Assembly (NCBI GenBank): GCA_963775245.1
Contig: CAVZID010000040.1
Coordinates: forward strand, 62,001-126,000
Length of the DNA: 64,000 nt
DNA from: CAVSWT01 sp963775245
GTDB taxonomy: Bacteria > Bacteroidota > Ignavibacteria > Ignavibacteriales > Ignavibacteriaceae
Reading direction: 5' to 3'
Under the pieces are notes generated by a model, which saw nothing but the letters and a program-made list of their open reading frames with translations, was not told where the DNA came from and searched no databases. Within the stretch, counting starts at the first letter, position 1; the number at the start of each line of letters is the position of its first letter. Positions 56,559-64,000 of the stretch are shown here, in pieces. A program made the position numbers and the translations under genes.

Positions 56559-58436
56559 TTAATTCTTTTCTCTCAAAATAATTCTTGAGGGATAATTCTT
56601 CGAAAAATATACCCGCTGTGTTGCTTTCTGAAAATCACTATCCTTTGCATTATTGATATCTACAAACTTTTGCGGGTTGCGGTCGAATAATGGAAACCAG
56701 CTGCTTTGTATCTGAATCATTATCCTATGTTTCTTCTTAAAGGTATGATTGATATCCAGTAAATCAAATTTTACGTTCGTAACTTTGTTGGGTGTAAATG
56801 GTTTCGGATTATCTAATCCATCTCTGAATTTTCCCCGCATAATATTTCCTCTTACCATCATTTCATATTCACTGTTAACTACGCTATCCGATGAAGCAGA
56901 GTCAGCAGGAAATACGTCAATTAATTTTACAACCCAATCAGCATCTGTTCCTGTTGTGGAAACAAATAAATCTGCAATTACATCTCCGGAAAAAGTTATA
57001 TTTTTACCCAAGACATCTGTTTCATAAACTAAAACATCAGGCCTTCGGGCGGCAAATCTTTGGTCTTCATCCATATAAGATTTTGGAATTTCAGTAGTAA
57101 TTTTTTGAGTGAACGGAACCGGTTTTGAAGGGTCGCTAATATATTCATCAAAACTTTTCGCAGTTTGAGGAGCATTAAAAGTTAATGTGTGATTTCCATT
57201 TAAATATAAACTTACATTTTTAGTTTCGGCAGGCGGCCATGATTTATATTTATCCCATTTGTTAGAGCCTGTTTCAAAAACATTTATAGGACCTAAATTT
57301 AAGTTTCCTTTTCCTTTCAAATAATAATTGAAAAACGGAAGCTCGATATTTTTAATATAATAATCGCCGGTTTTAGAACCGAAGCTGATATCACCAAGTG
57401 AACTTCCATCAGTACGAACCCAGCCGCCGTGAATCCACGGGCCCATTACAAGATAATTTTTGTTGTCCGGATTTTTTTCGTGAATTGATTCATAAGTATG
57501 AATTGCTCCATATAAATTCTCTGCATCGAACCAGCCACCGACTACAAGCACTGCCGGCTTTATATTATTCAAATGTGGCAGAAGGTTTCTAACCTTCCAA
57601 AAATTATCATAAGTTCCATGCGCCATCAAGGTATCCCAGAATGGAATTTTATAATTGAAATATTTTTCATCAACATTTTTTAGTGAACCTAAGTTGAGAT
57701 AAAAATTATATCCATCTTCAGTGCCGAAGTTAAATCCTTCAGGCCAGTTTTGAACAAGCCCTTTTCTTGGAACACCAAACACATATTCAAATGGAAAACA
57801 TTCAGCAAGCTGAAATGCACCGTTATGATGCCAATCATCATTAGCAAACCAATCTGCAACAGGTGCTTGAGGCGAAATTGCTTTTACAGCAGGATGAGAA
57901 TTAATGCCAGCCATTGCAGCGTAAAATCCCGGATAAGAAATTCCCCACAGCCCAACTTTACCATTGTTGTTTGGAATATGTTTTATCAGCCAATCAACTG
58001 TGTCATAAGTATCAGTTGTTTCATCAATATCTTTATTGCTTTTTTTATTAGTGATAAATGGGGTCATATCATTAAATGTTCCTTCAGACATGAACCTGCC
58101 CCGGACATCCTGGTAAACAATAATATATTTTGCTTCTATAAAATGTTCCCACGTAAATCTTTTGTAATTTGAATATTTATCTTCACCATAAGGGCCTACG
58201 CTGTATGGTGTGCGCCAAATAATAATCGGGTATTTTACAGAAGTATCTTTGGGTGAGTATACCGCGGTAAACAAACTAACACCATCACGCATTTTAATAC
58301 GGTATTCTTTTTTGTTGTAATTTTCTTCAAGGAATTTTTTCTCTTGCGCATAAAGTAAAGTTGAGAAAAAAAAGGTAGTATAAAGAAAAACAAAAATAAT
58401 GCTCAATAAAAAATAGTTTCTGTTAATAAGTTTCAT
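56559..58436 (-). CDS. CocE/NonD-family hydrolase (X-Pro dipeptidyl-peptidase type), secreted
   Basis: The protein of about 625 residues has a signal peptide (LLYAQ) and an alpha/beta hydrolase domain: RIKMRDGVSLFTAVYSPKD, YQDVRGRFMSEGTF, nucleophile Ser in WGISYPGFYAAM, and a His in NYLVMGPWIHGGW. A C-terminal jelly roll follows (VLVYETDVLGKNITFSG, ADWVVKLIDVFP). Relatives include cocaine esterase, glutaryl-7-ACA acylase and Xaa-Pro dipeptidyl-peptidase, so it is an acylase or peptidase of unknown substrate. The ATG at 58436 is preferred to a GTG at 58448, because an AAGGTG ribosome-binding site fits it. Confidence 0.87.
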   Translation of the reverse strand: MKLINRNYFLLSIIFVFLYTTFFFSTLLYAQEKKFLEENYNKKEYRIKMRDGVSLFTAVYSPKDTSVKYPIIIWRTPYSVGPYGEDKYSNYKRFTWEHFIEAKYIIVYQDVRGRFMSEGTFNDMTPFITNKKSNKDIDETTDTYDTVDWLIKHIPNNNGKVGLWGISYPGFYAAMAGINSHPAVKAISPQAPVADWFANDDWHHNGAFQLAECFPFEYVFGVPRKGLVQNWPEGFNFGTEDGYNFYLNLGSLKNVDEKYFNYKIPFWDTLMAHGTYDNFWKVRNLLPHLNNIKPAVLVVGGWFDAENLYGAIHTYESIHEKNPDNKNYLVMGPWIHGGWVRTDGSSLGDISFGSKTGDYYIKNIELPFFNYYLKGKGNLNLGPINVFETGSNKWDKYKSWPPAETKNVSLYLNGNHTLTFNAPQTAKSFDEYISDPSKPVPFTQKITTEIPKSYMDEDQRFAARRPDVLVYETDVLGKNITFSGDVIADLFVSTTGTDADWVVKLIDVFPADSASSDSVVNSEYEMMVRGNIMRGKFRDGLDNPKPFTPNKVTNVKFDLLDINHTFKKKHRIMIQIQSSWFPLFDRNPQKFVDINNAKDSDFQKATQRVYFSKNYPSRIILREKN

Positions 58437-58587
58437 GCCATTACTCACCTTGTTTTACTTTTGTAAATTGATTTTTACAAAAAAAATAAAAAGTTGTTTA
58501 TTAATAACTTTACGAAACTAAATAATTCATAAATTATTAAAAACAGTTAATAGTAATATTATACTAAATATCATCCAGAAATTTACT

Positions 58588-59442
58588 TTACTCCAACGTG
58601 GCTAATAGATTTTTTATGTGAGGCAATTGTTTGCGAGTTGCTTCTGCTCCACGTTCAACTATCTGAGGAATTTTATGCACATCGAACATTGATAAAGGTT
58701 CATCAAACTCAGGAATAATTGTAAATATTTCTGAATGATGTGCAAGATTATTAAACGCAAATGAGGATTTTAGAATGTTATTCATATATATTGCAGTCAT
58801 CTGTTCCTGGACTGCAGTCAATGAACGAAATCGCTTCCTATAATCAATCGAGAATCCCATCGCAATTATTATATCTGCTCCATTTTGAATGGCAGTATCT
58901 ATAGGAAAAGGATCCGAAGCGGCACCATCAATTAAAAGTTTTCCATCAATTTCCCAGGGAGGAAAAATTAGAGGTAATGCAATACTTGCACGAATTGCAT
59001 CAAAGAGTTTTCCATTAGAGATCGCAACCTTTTCGCCATTCATCATATCTGTAGCAACAACAATAAATGGTTTTTCTAGTTCTGAAAATGTTTTATCTTT
59101 AAAAATATCGCCAATGCGAGAATTCAAAATAGAATCATCAACAAGCCCGCTTCTTTCTGTAAATTTAAGTGTCCCATCTTTTGAGGCTTTTAAATTCATA
59201 ATATAATCCTGCATAAGATCTGACGTCCAGGTTCGTTCGGACCACATTTTAATTTCTTCAATGCTCATTCCCATTGCAATGCCGGCACCGTAAATACTTC
59301 CAGCGCTGCAGCCAACAACCATGTCAACTTGAATATTCTCTTCTGCAAGTGCTTGCCACATTCCCATTGAAGCGGCACACTTTATAGCTCCGGAACCAAT
59401 TACTAATGTTATTCCCTTTTTATTACTTTTATTATGTGACAT
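58588..59442 (-). CDS. Patatin-like phospholipase (RssA-type)
   Basis: The 284-residue protein has the patatin catalytic dyad: S46 in GCSAGS and D172 in LIDGAASDPFP. The Gly-rich oxyanion loop is the variant GSGAIKCAASMG. Patatin enzymes hydrolyse acyl esters of lipids; small bacterial RssA-like members are often of unknown substrate. It follows the STAS and phosphatase genes on the minus strand with an 80-bp gap, so it may be in their transcript and connect the signalling module to membrane lipids. Confidence 0.88.
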   Translation of the reverse strand: MSHNKSNKKGITLVIGSGAIKCAASMGMWQALAEENIQVDMVVGCSAGSIYGAGIAMGMSIEEIKMWSERTWTSDLMQDYIMNLKASKDGTLKFTERSGLVDDSILNSRIGDIFKDKTFSELEKPFIVVATDMMNGEKVAISNGKLFDAIRASIALPLIFPPWEIDGKLLIDGAASDPFPIDTAIQNGADIIIAMGFSIDYRKRFRSLTAVQEQMTAIYMNNILKSSFAFNNLAHHSEIFTIIPEFDEPLSMFDVHKIPQIVERGAEATRKQLPHIKNLLATLE

Positions 59443-59523
59443 ATATTTTCAACCTCAATTATATTTTAGAATTAAAGTAGAATTTTATTGATTTGTATTT
59501 TCCTATTTATGCTTACTTAAATG

Positions 59524-59859
59524 TTAAGCATAGCTTTTTACAGCTGAATCCACATCAGGAAATATTTTTAAAATATTTGTAAATCCGGTTAATGCCAATA
59601 CTTTGAGTACATCCGGCTGTATGCTGGCAAGCCGCATATCGCCACTTTTGGATCTGGTTTCCTTTACCGCAGCTAAGAATACTCTCAATCCAGCGCTGCT
59701 TGTGTATGGCACTTCTGTAAGGTCTGTAATTAAATTTATATTTCCTTTTACGATGTGTGTTCTAATGTGTTCTGTTAATCCCGGTGCAGTTATTGCATCG
59801 ATATTACCTGATATTTTTATAATTATTAGATCATTAATTTGGTCATCCTGAATATCCAT
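59524..59859 (-). CDS. STAS-domain anti-sigma-factor antagonist
   Basis: The 111-residue protein is a single STAS domain: IIIKISGNIDAITAPGLTEHI, then the phosphorylation site YTSSAGLR with S55 at the position of SpoIIAA Ser58. Such proteins are phosphorylated by an RsbW-type kinase and dephosphorylated by a SpoIIE-type phosphatase, controlling a sigma factor or another effector by partner switching. The upstream gene, 17 bp away, encodes a protein with both a SpoIIE-like and an HATPase domain, the expected partners. Confidence 0.92.
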   Translation of the reverse strand: MDIQDDQINDLIIIKISGNIDAITAPGLTEHIRTHIVKGNINLITDLTEVPYTSSAGLRVFLAAVKETRSKSGDMRLASIQPDVLKVLALTGFTNILKIFPDVDSAVKSYA

Positions 59860-59876
59860 ACTACTTCCTTTAATTA

Positions 59877-62429
59877 TTATTGATTTAAGTTCACTATTTT
59901 TTCTAATATGATTTGATTTCTGTTATCAGCACTAATTGAATAATCTATTTTATCCATTAAATTTTTAACTAAGAATAGACCAAGCCCTCCAATTTTTCGG
60001 TCGTCCAAATTTGCATTAACATCAGGCATTTCAATTTCTTCCAGTGAAAAATGTTTTCCATAATCAGATATCTTTAATACAGCTTTATCTTTTTCGAGAT
60101 TAAACTCAATTTGAATTATCCCTGTGGTTTGTCCTTCATATCCGTAATTAATAATATTTGTACAAATTTCTTCTGCAGCAAGTTTAAAATCAAAAGCAAT
60201 ATCTTTGTTTAGTCCGCAATGCAATACCGACAATTCAGTAAAATCACGTAAGTCTTCCAAATTATCTATTGCAGCTTTTCTAATGATGGAATGTTTGTTC
60301 TCTTCACTAGAATATTTTCTTCTTAAAGATAATTGAGTAATGTCGTCGTACTGATCCTGCAGTCCAATATATTTCTTTATAGCTGAATTTAAATTAAACA
60401 TCATGCTAAATCCGGAGGCCCATTCTGCAGTGATTATTTTTATAAGTGACTCTTCGCTGAATAATTCTTGTTTGCTGTTTTTTGCATCTGTGGTTCCATC
60501 AGTGAAGCAAAATAATATATCTCCCTCATTCAATTTTACTGATTTTACTTTAAAATCCATATTCGGAAACATACCCACAACCGGGCCGCTGGCAATGAGT
60601 CTATTTATAATTTTTCCTTCATTATTAAGAATGAATGGTGAATCGAGCCCAGCATTAATGTAATATATTTCGTGATTGTTAGGATCAAGTATTCCAAAAA
60701 ATATTGATGCGAACATATTAGAATTTTGATGTGTTTCAGCAATATAATTGTTTGTCCTTAATATGATTGTTTGCAAAAATAACTTCACATCTTTTATTTC
60801 TCCGGAATTAGAACTGTAAGCACGCAGCAAGCTGCGGAACAAAACCATAAATAATGCAGCCCCCACACCTTTATCGCATACATCTGCAATTACAAAAGCT
60901 GTGTATTTAGAATTATCAATTTGGAATACATCGTAAAAATCACCAGCGACTTGGCGTGCAGGTTTAAAGAATGCATAAATTTCCCAGCCTTTAATATCAT
61001 GAATTACTTCAGGAAAAAAACCTGCTTGAATTTCTTTTCCAATTTCCAAATCACTTTCTGCGACATCCAATGCTTTTTCTATTTTGGAATATAAATTTGC
61101 ATTGCCAACAGAGTTTGCAACCTTTGACGCAACTGCTTTTGCAAGATTAATTTCATCTTTATTGAAATTATAATTTGATTCAATAGCAGGTAAAATTATG
61201 ATGCCAAGCGCTTTAGTTTGTAAAATAATTGGTACGATTAAAATATTATTATTACCGCTCAATAGAACTGTTGTCTGCATTTTTTGGCTGTTGGTATTTT
61301 TATCTAAATTTTCAAGTAGTAGTGGTTTTTTAGATTCAATTGCTTTTTTGAAATAATCATTTTCATTTAGAATTATTTCTGTTCCCACAGCATCTTTTTC
61401 TTCGGGATCACTAGAGTGAAAAGCAACAATGATAAGTTTTTCTTTATCGTCGTTCAACAAAGCAATGCTTGCATTTTTTACAGGGAATATTTTAACTAAT
61501 TCTTTACAGGCACTTTTTATTACATCATCTAAGTTCAGTGAAGAATTCACCTTCTCTGTTATCTGGTTAATACTGCCTAATTCAATAGCCCTATCCATCA
61601 ACATTATATTAATTTTATTTATTTCCTCGGTTCGTTCTTCAACATTTGCTCTTAAATTTTTATCTGATTGCTTTAATGTCTCTTCCAGCTTTTCTTCTAG
61701 TAAAGATTTATCCTTTGAAATTTTTAGTAAGTTTTTCAAAATTGAAAGGGATGAAAATAGAATTAAAAAGAAGAAACCAGTTTGTATGCTCCATAATGTT
61801 AAATTATTATCAAGTAGAACCCCTAAAGAATTTAAAATAAATATAATTAAACCGGCAATGATCAATCCAAATCCAATAACGTGAAATCTATTTTTTAGAT
61901 TATTTTGGTTGAAGTTTAATGCTGTGGTGATACCGACTGATAGAATCAATAGAATAGCTGAGTATGCAGATAGCTTTAAACAAAAATTATGGTCAATAAT
62001 AAGAGGAGAAAGCATTCCCAAAATAAATAGGTTCTTTTCATACCTAAATATTTTTCTGCTAAAAGGGATGAGATTATCTGTTTCAAAAATTAAACGATAA
62101 AATTGAACTGAAGCTGCGAGAACAAAGAAAATAAAAAAAGGCAAACTTGCATTTGACCACCAAATAAGATCCGGCGAAAAATATCTAAACACAAATCTAA
62201 CTAATATCCAAATTGCTAAACCAAATGATGATATAAAAATAAGAAAGCTAAGATGTTTTTTATCTTGAATTGCATTCAATAATAGAAGGCTGTAAATAAC
62301 AAATATTATAACAGCACCTAAAAAAATAGCTGAGAAAATCTGATCACTCTCAATAAATTTATGTATTGATAGACTCCTGCTAGAAATATTCAACATAGAA
62401 TTGATAGTAATTGTTTCTACAACAATCAC
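59877..62429 (-). CDS. Membrane sensor with GAF, SpoIIE phosphatase and RsbW-like kinase domains
   Basis: The 850-residue protein has an N-terminal membrane region of about seven helices (about 30-230), a coiled coil (about 235-280), a GAF domain (about 290-450, VKNASIALLNDDKEKLIIVAF), a SpoIIE/PP2C phosphatase domain (about 470-700, FKPARQVAGDFYDVF, VIADVCDKGVGAALFM, FCFTDGTTDAKN) and a C-terminal HATPase (about 720-850, AAEEICTNIINYGYEG, KIGGLGLFLVKNLMD). It would both dephosphorylate and phosphorylate the adjacent STAS protein in response to a membrane or intracellular cue. The frame begins with a GTG at 62429; an ATG at 62396 is also possible. Confidence 0.9.
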   Translation of the reverse strand: MIVVETITINSMLNISSRSLSIHKFIESDQIFSAIFLGAVIIFVIYSLLLLNAIQDKKHLSFLIFISSFGLAIWILVRFVFRYFSPDLIWWSNASLPFFIFFVLAASVQFYRLIFETDNLIPFSRKIFRYEKNLFILGMLSPLIIDHNFCLKLSAYSAILLILSVGITTALNFNQNNLKNRFHVIGFGLIIAGLIIFILNSLGVLLDNNLTLWSIQTGFFFLILFSSLSILKNLLKISKDKSLLEEKLEETLKQSDKNLRANVEERTEEINKINIMLMDRAIELGSINQITEKVNSSLNLDDVIKSACKELVKIFPVKNASIALLNDDKEKLIIVAFHSSDPEEKDAVGTEIILNENDYFKKAIESKKPLLLENLDKNTNSQKMQTTVLLSGNNNILIVPIILQTKALGIIILPAIESNYNFNKDEINLAKAVASKVANSVGNANLYSKIEKALDVAESDLEIGKEIQAGFFPEVIHDIKGWEIYAFFKPARQVAGDFYDVFQIDNSKYTAFVIADVCDKGVGAALFMVLFRSLLRAYSSNSGEIKDVKLFLQTIILRTNNYIAETHQNSNMFASIFFGILDPNNHEIYYINAGLDSPFILNNEGKIINRLIASGPVVGMFPNMDFKVKSVKLNEGDILFCFTDGTTDAKNSKQELFSEESLIKIITAEWASGFSMMFNLNSAIKKYIGLQDQYDDITQLSLRRKYSSEENKHSIIRKAAIDNLEDLRDFTELSVLHCGLNKDIAFDFKLAAEEICTNIINYGYEGQTTGIIQIEFNLEKDKAVLKISDYGKHFSLEEIEMPDVNANLDDRKIGGLGLFLVKNLMDKIDYSISADNRNQIILEKIVNLNQ

Positions 62430-62845
62430 TGTTGTTATTATAAGACATATAATTATTATAGTCTTATAAATTTCATATTTGCTCGCTATTATTAAATGAA
62501 ATTATTTTTAAATGTAGATTAGTGGTTAAACTTAATTTAAACAATTAAATAATCAAACAACTAATAATAATTTTGACAGCAGTTTAGAGCTTATTGGTAG
62601 AAATCTGTCAAAAGAAGTTTGGTGTTAAATGAATAAAGAATTTTTTATAAATATTTAATTAGGCGTTATTTTTTTTAGATATAATAAAATTTATGTGAGT
62701 TAATTTAATATTAAAATGTCGCAGCTTACCAGTTAAAATGCTGTAATTATACCTTTTACAAACTGAAAAGACAAAGTATTTTTATAAGAGGAAATAAAAA
62801 CAATACAGCAAAAATTATTTTTATAATATAATAAAAGGAAAAAGA
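62430..62845. other. 416-bp divergent intergenic region
   Basis: It lies between the sensor gene (minus) and the cupin gene (plus) and must hold both promoters. It is AT-rich and has no ORF. I see no convincing repeat or RNA structure; a TTGACA at 62573 is isolated. Confidence 0.5.
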
Positions 62846-63181
62846 ATGGAAATAATAAATATTGATAGTTTAAAACCGCGAGGTGGAAACACCGCACAAT
62901 TTCAGGGTTTTAATTATGGTGCTAATACTTCGTTCTTTGTAGTAAACAGTGCGCCGGGGAAAGGTGCTGACAAACACCGTCATCCATATGAAGAGACTTT
63001 TGTTATTCTTGATGGAGATATCGAAGTTATCGTTGGTGGTGAAAAAAAGATAATTACGGGCGGGCACATTGCAATAATTCCACCAAACACCTGGCATGAA
63101 TTTAAAAATCGTTCTGATCATAATGCTCTAATGGTAAATATTCACCCTGTACCAAAAATGATTCAAGAAGATTGGCGATAG
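62846..63181 (+). CDS. Small cupin-domain protein
   Basis: The 111-residue protein is a single cupin barrel. The two metal-binding motifs are seen: KHRHPYEETFVILDGDIEVIVGG with two His and a Glu, and the second His in NTWHEFKNRSD. Such small cupins can be isomerases, dioxygenases or sugar-binding regulators; no specific function can be assigned. An AAAGGAAAAAG ribosome-binding site precedes the ATG, and it lies 260 bp before the GH92 gene. Confidence 0.88.
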   Translation: MEIINIDSLKPRGGNTAQFQGFNYGANTSFFVVNSAPGKGADKHRHPYEETFVILDGDIEVIVGGEKKIITGGHIAIIPPNTWHEFKNRSDHNALMVNIHPVPKMIQEDWR

Positions 63182-63441
63182 CTCTATATCATTTTACATA
63201 TGACAGTCTATTGTTTTCTTAATCCAAAATTTGATAAACTAATTGAATATAGTGGGGTAGAATCATCTGTTATAAATTAAGTACAAATTCAAATCATTTG
63301 TGTTTTCGAAAATAATAATTATAAATGCTTTAGATACTCCTCAAAATAAAAACGAAAAAAATAATTTTCTTTGCCATTGATCTAAATTTATCTCATTCAA
63401 AATTTATATTTTTCACTATCATTTTATTCTGGAGTTCAATA

Positions 63442-64000
63442 ATGAAAATCAAAGTTTTACTAGTTATAATAATATGTCTATCAATCAATTTATCAGCTCA
63501 AAAAAATAATACACCTTATGATTACGTAAACCCGTTTATCGGAACAGATGATATGGGGCATACATTTCCTGGTGCTGCTGTTCCATTTGGAATGGTTCAA
63601 CTTAGCCCTGAAACCGATACGGTTATGTACAGCAACGGCGATGGCTATAATAAAGATGTTTACAAGTACTGCGCAGGTTATCAATATGCTGATAGAACAA
63701 TTGTAGGTTTTTCACATACACATTTTAATGGAACTGGCCACTCGGATCTTGGTGATTTTTTAATAATGCCTACAGTCGGCAAACTACAGTTAAATCCCGG
63801 GACAAAAGATAATCCGGCAGGCGGATATAGATCAAAATTCTCACATGAAAATGAAAGCGCAAAACCAGGCTACTACTCTGTAAAACTTGATGATTATAAT
63901 ATAAACGTTGAACTGACTGCAACAGAACATGCTGGATTTCATAAATATACGTTTCCAAATTCAGATAATGCACATATAATTCTTGATTTAACATCCGGCA
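63442..64000 (+). CDS. GH92 alpha-mannosidase, 3'-truncated by window edge
   Basis: The frame opens with an ATG at 63442 and is still open at the right edge (186 codons). It has a signal peptide (LSINLSAQ) and the N-terminal GH92 block: YDYVNPFIGTDDMGHTFPGA and AVPFGMVQLSPETD, then GFSHTHFNGTGHSDLGDFL. GH92 enzymes are calcium-dependent exo-alpha-mannosidases, mainly alpha-1,2, acting on mannans or N-glycans. This begins another glycan-degrading unit separate from the pectin locus. Confidence 0.9.
   Translation, partial: MKIKVLLVIIICLSINLSAQKNNTPYDYVNPFIGTDDMGHTFPGAAVPFGMVQLSPETDTVMYSNGDGYNKDVYKYCAGYQYADRTIVGFSHTHFNGTGHSDLGDFLIMPTVGKLQLNPGTKDNPAGGYRSKFSHENESAKPGYYSVKLDDYNINVELTATEHAGFHKYTFPNSDNAHIILDLTSG

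Noticed and set aside
58905..58918. GGATCCGAAG stretch in the patatin gene as another copy of the 18-bp repeat
   Set aside because: Only the central ten or so bases resemble the repeat and they encode the conserved patatin SDPFP segment, so normal coding constraint explains them.
61429..61884. 151-codon plus-strand open frame inside the sensor gene
   Set aside because: It is antisense to the coiled-coil and GAF region of the SpoIIE protein; the Ser/Phe-rich composition is the mirror of Lys/Glu-rich coding sequence.
1..64000. CRISPR arrays, insertion sequences and prophage genes
   Set aside because: No regularly spaced direct repeats, transposase or phage structural genes were seen on either strand.

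Overview
The window is a low-G+C bacterial chromosome segment. It looks like a member of the Ignavibacteria or a close relative in the Bacteroidota/Chlorobi group. Three secreted proteins end in a type IX secretion (T9SS type A) sorting domain with the NYPNPFNP signature. The sugar-uptake receptor is a TonB-dependent receptor with no SusD partner, and genes are AT-rich and tightly packed. The taxonomic placement is inference from these traits.

Layout. (1) 1-5144: L-rhamnose catabolism, with the 3' part of an L-rhamnose isomerase, an NCS1-type permease with a 57-residue membrane protein, a LacI-type regulator and a two-domain class II aldolase. (2) 5245-10189: secreted PL9 lyase, L-rhamnose mutarotase, SGNH esterase and a sulfatase. 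(3) 10190-15613: a 523-bp control region with three copies of a LacI-like operator, a TonB-dependent receptor, a T9SS beta-helix protein and an intrinsic terminator. (4) 15820-46194: a long run of secreted enzymes: GH31, GH106, a PQQ-dehydrogenase-like propeller, SGNH esterase, GH3, GH43-like lipoprotein, GH51, GH43, GH115, GH2, GH35, PL26-like exo-rhamnogalacturonan lyase, an LDH2-type reductase, a PL22-like propeller and GH105. (5) 46195-47453: non-coding DNA around a tRNA-Ser(GCU). (6) 47454-55172: core genes, with acyl-CoA dehydrogenase, guaB, a glycosyltransferase, purD, a DUF72 protein and a frameshifted dinB. (7) 55270-56521: an unrecognised gene overlapping a PIN-like gene. (8) 56559-62429, minus strand: a CocE-type hydrolase and a patatin, STAS and SpoIIE-phosphatase group. 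(9) 62846-64000: a cupin and the start of a GH92 gene.

Taken together, regions 1-4 read as one locus of about 46 kb for a rhamnose-rich pectin, most likely rhamnogalacturonan I with arabinan/galactan side chains. Lyases PL9 and PL26 cut the backbone. GH105 and GH106 release unsaturated uronate and rhamnose. GH2, GH35, GH43 and GH51 trim galactose and arabinose, and GH115, GH31, GH3, esterases and a sulfatase remove decorations. Rhamnose is then anomerised, isomerised and split by the cytoplasmic enzymes at the left end. No rhamnulokinase is visible in the window.

The most notable signals are: an exact 18-bp near-palindrome found in three enzyme genes; three operator-like repeats before the receptor gene; a T9SS beta-helix protein in the place of SusD; a double aldolase whose second half has lost all zinc ligands; an uncharacterised gene pair with a PIN-like nuclease; and seven single-base frameshifts in six genes, which look either like assembly indels or like gene decay.
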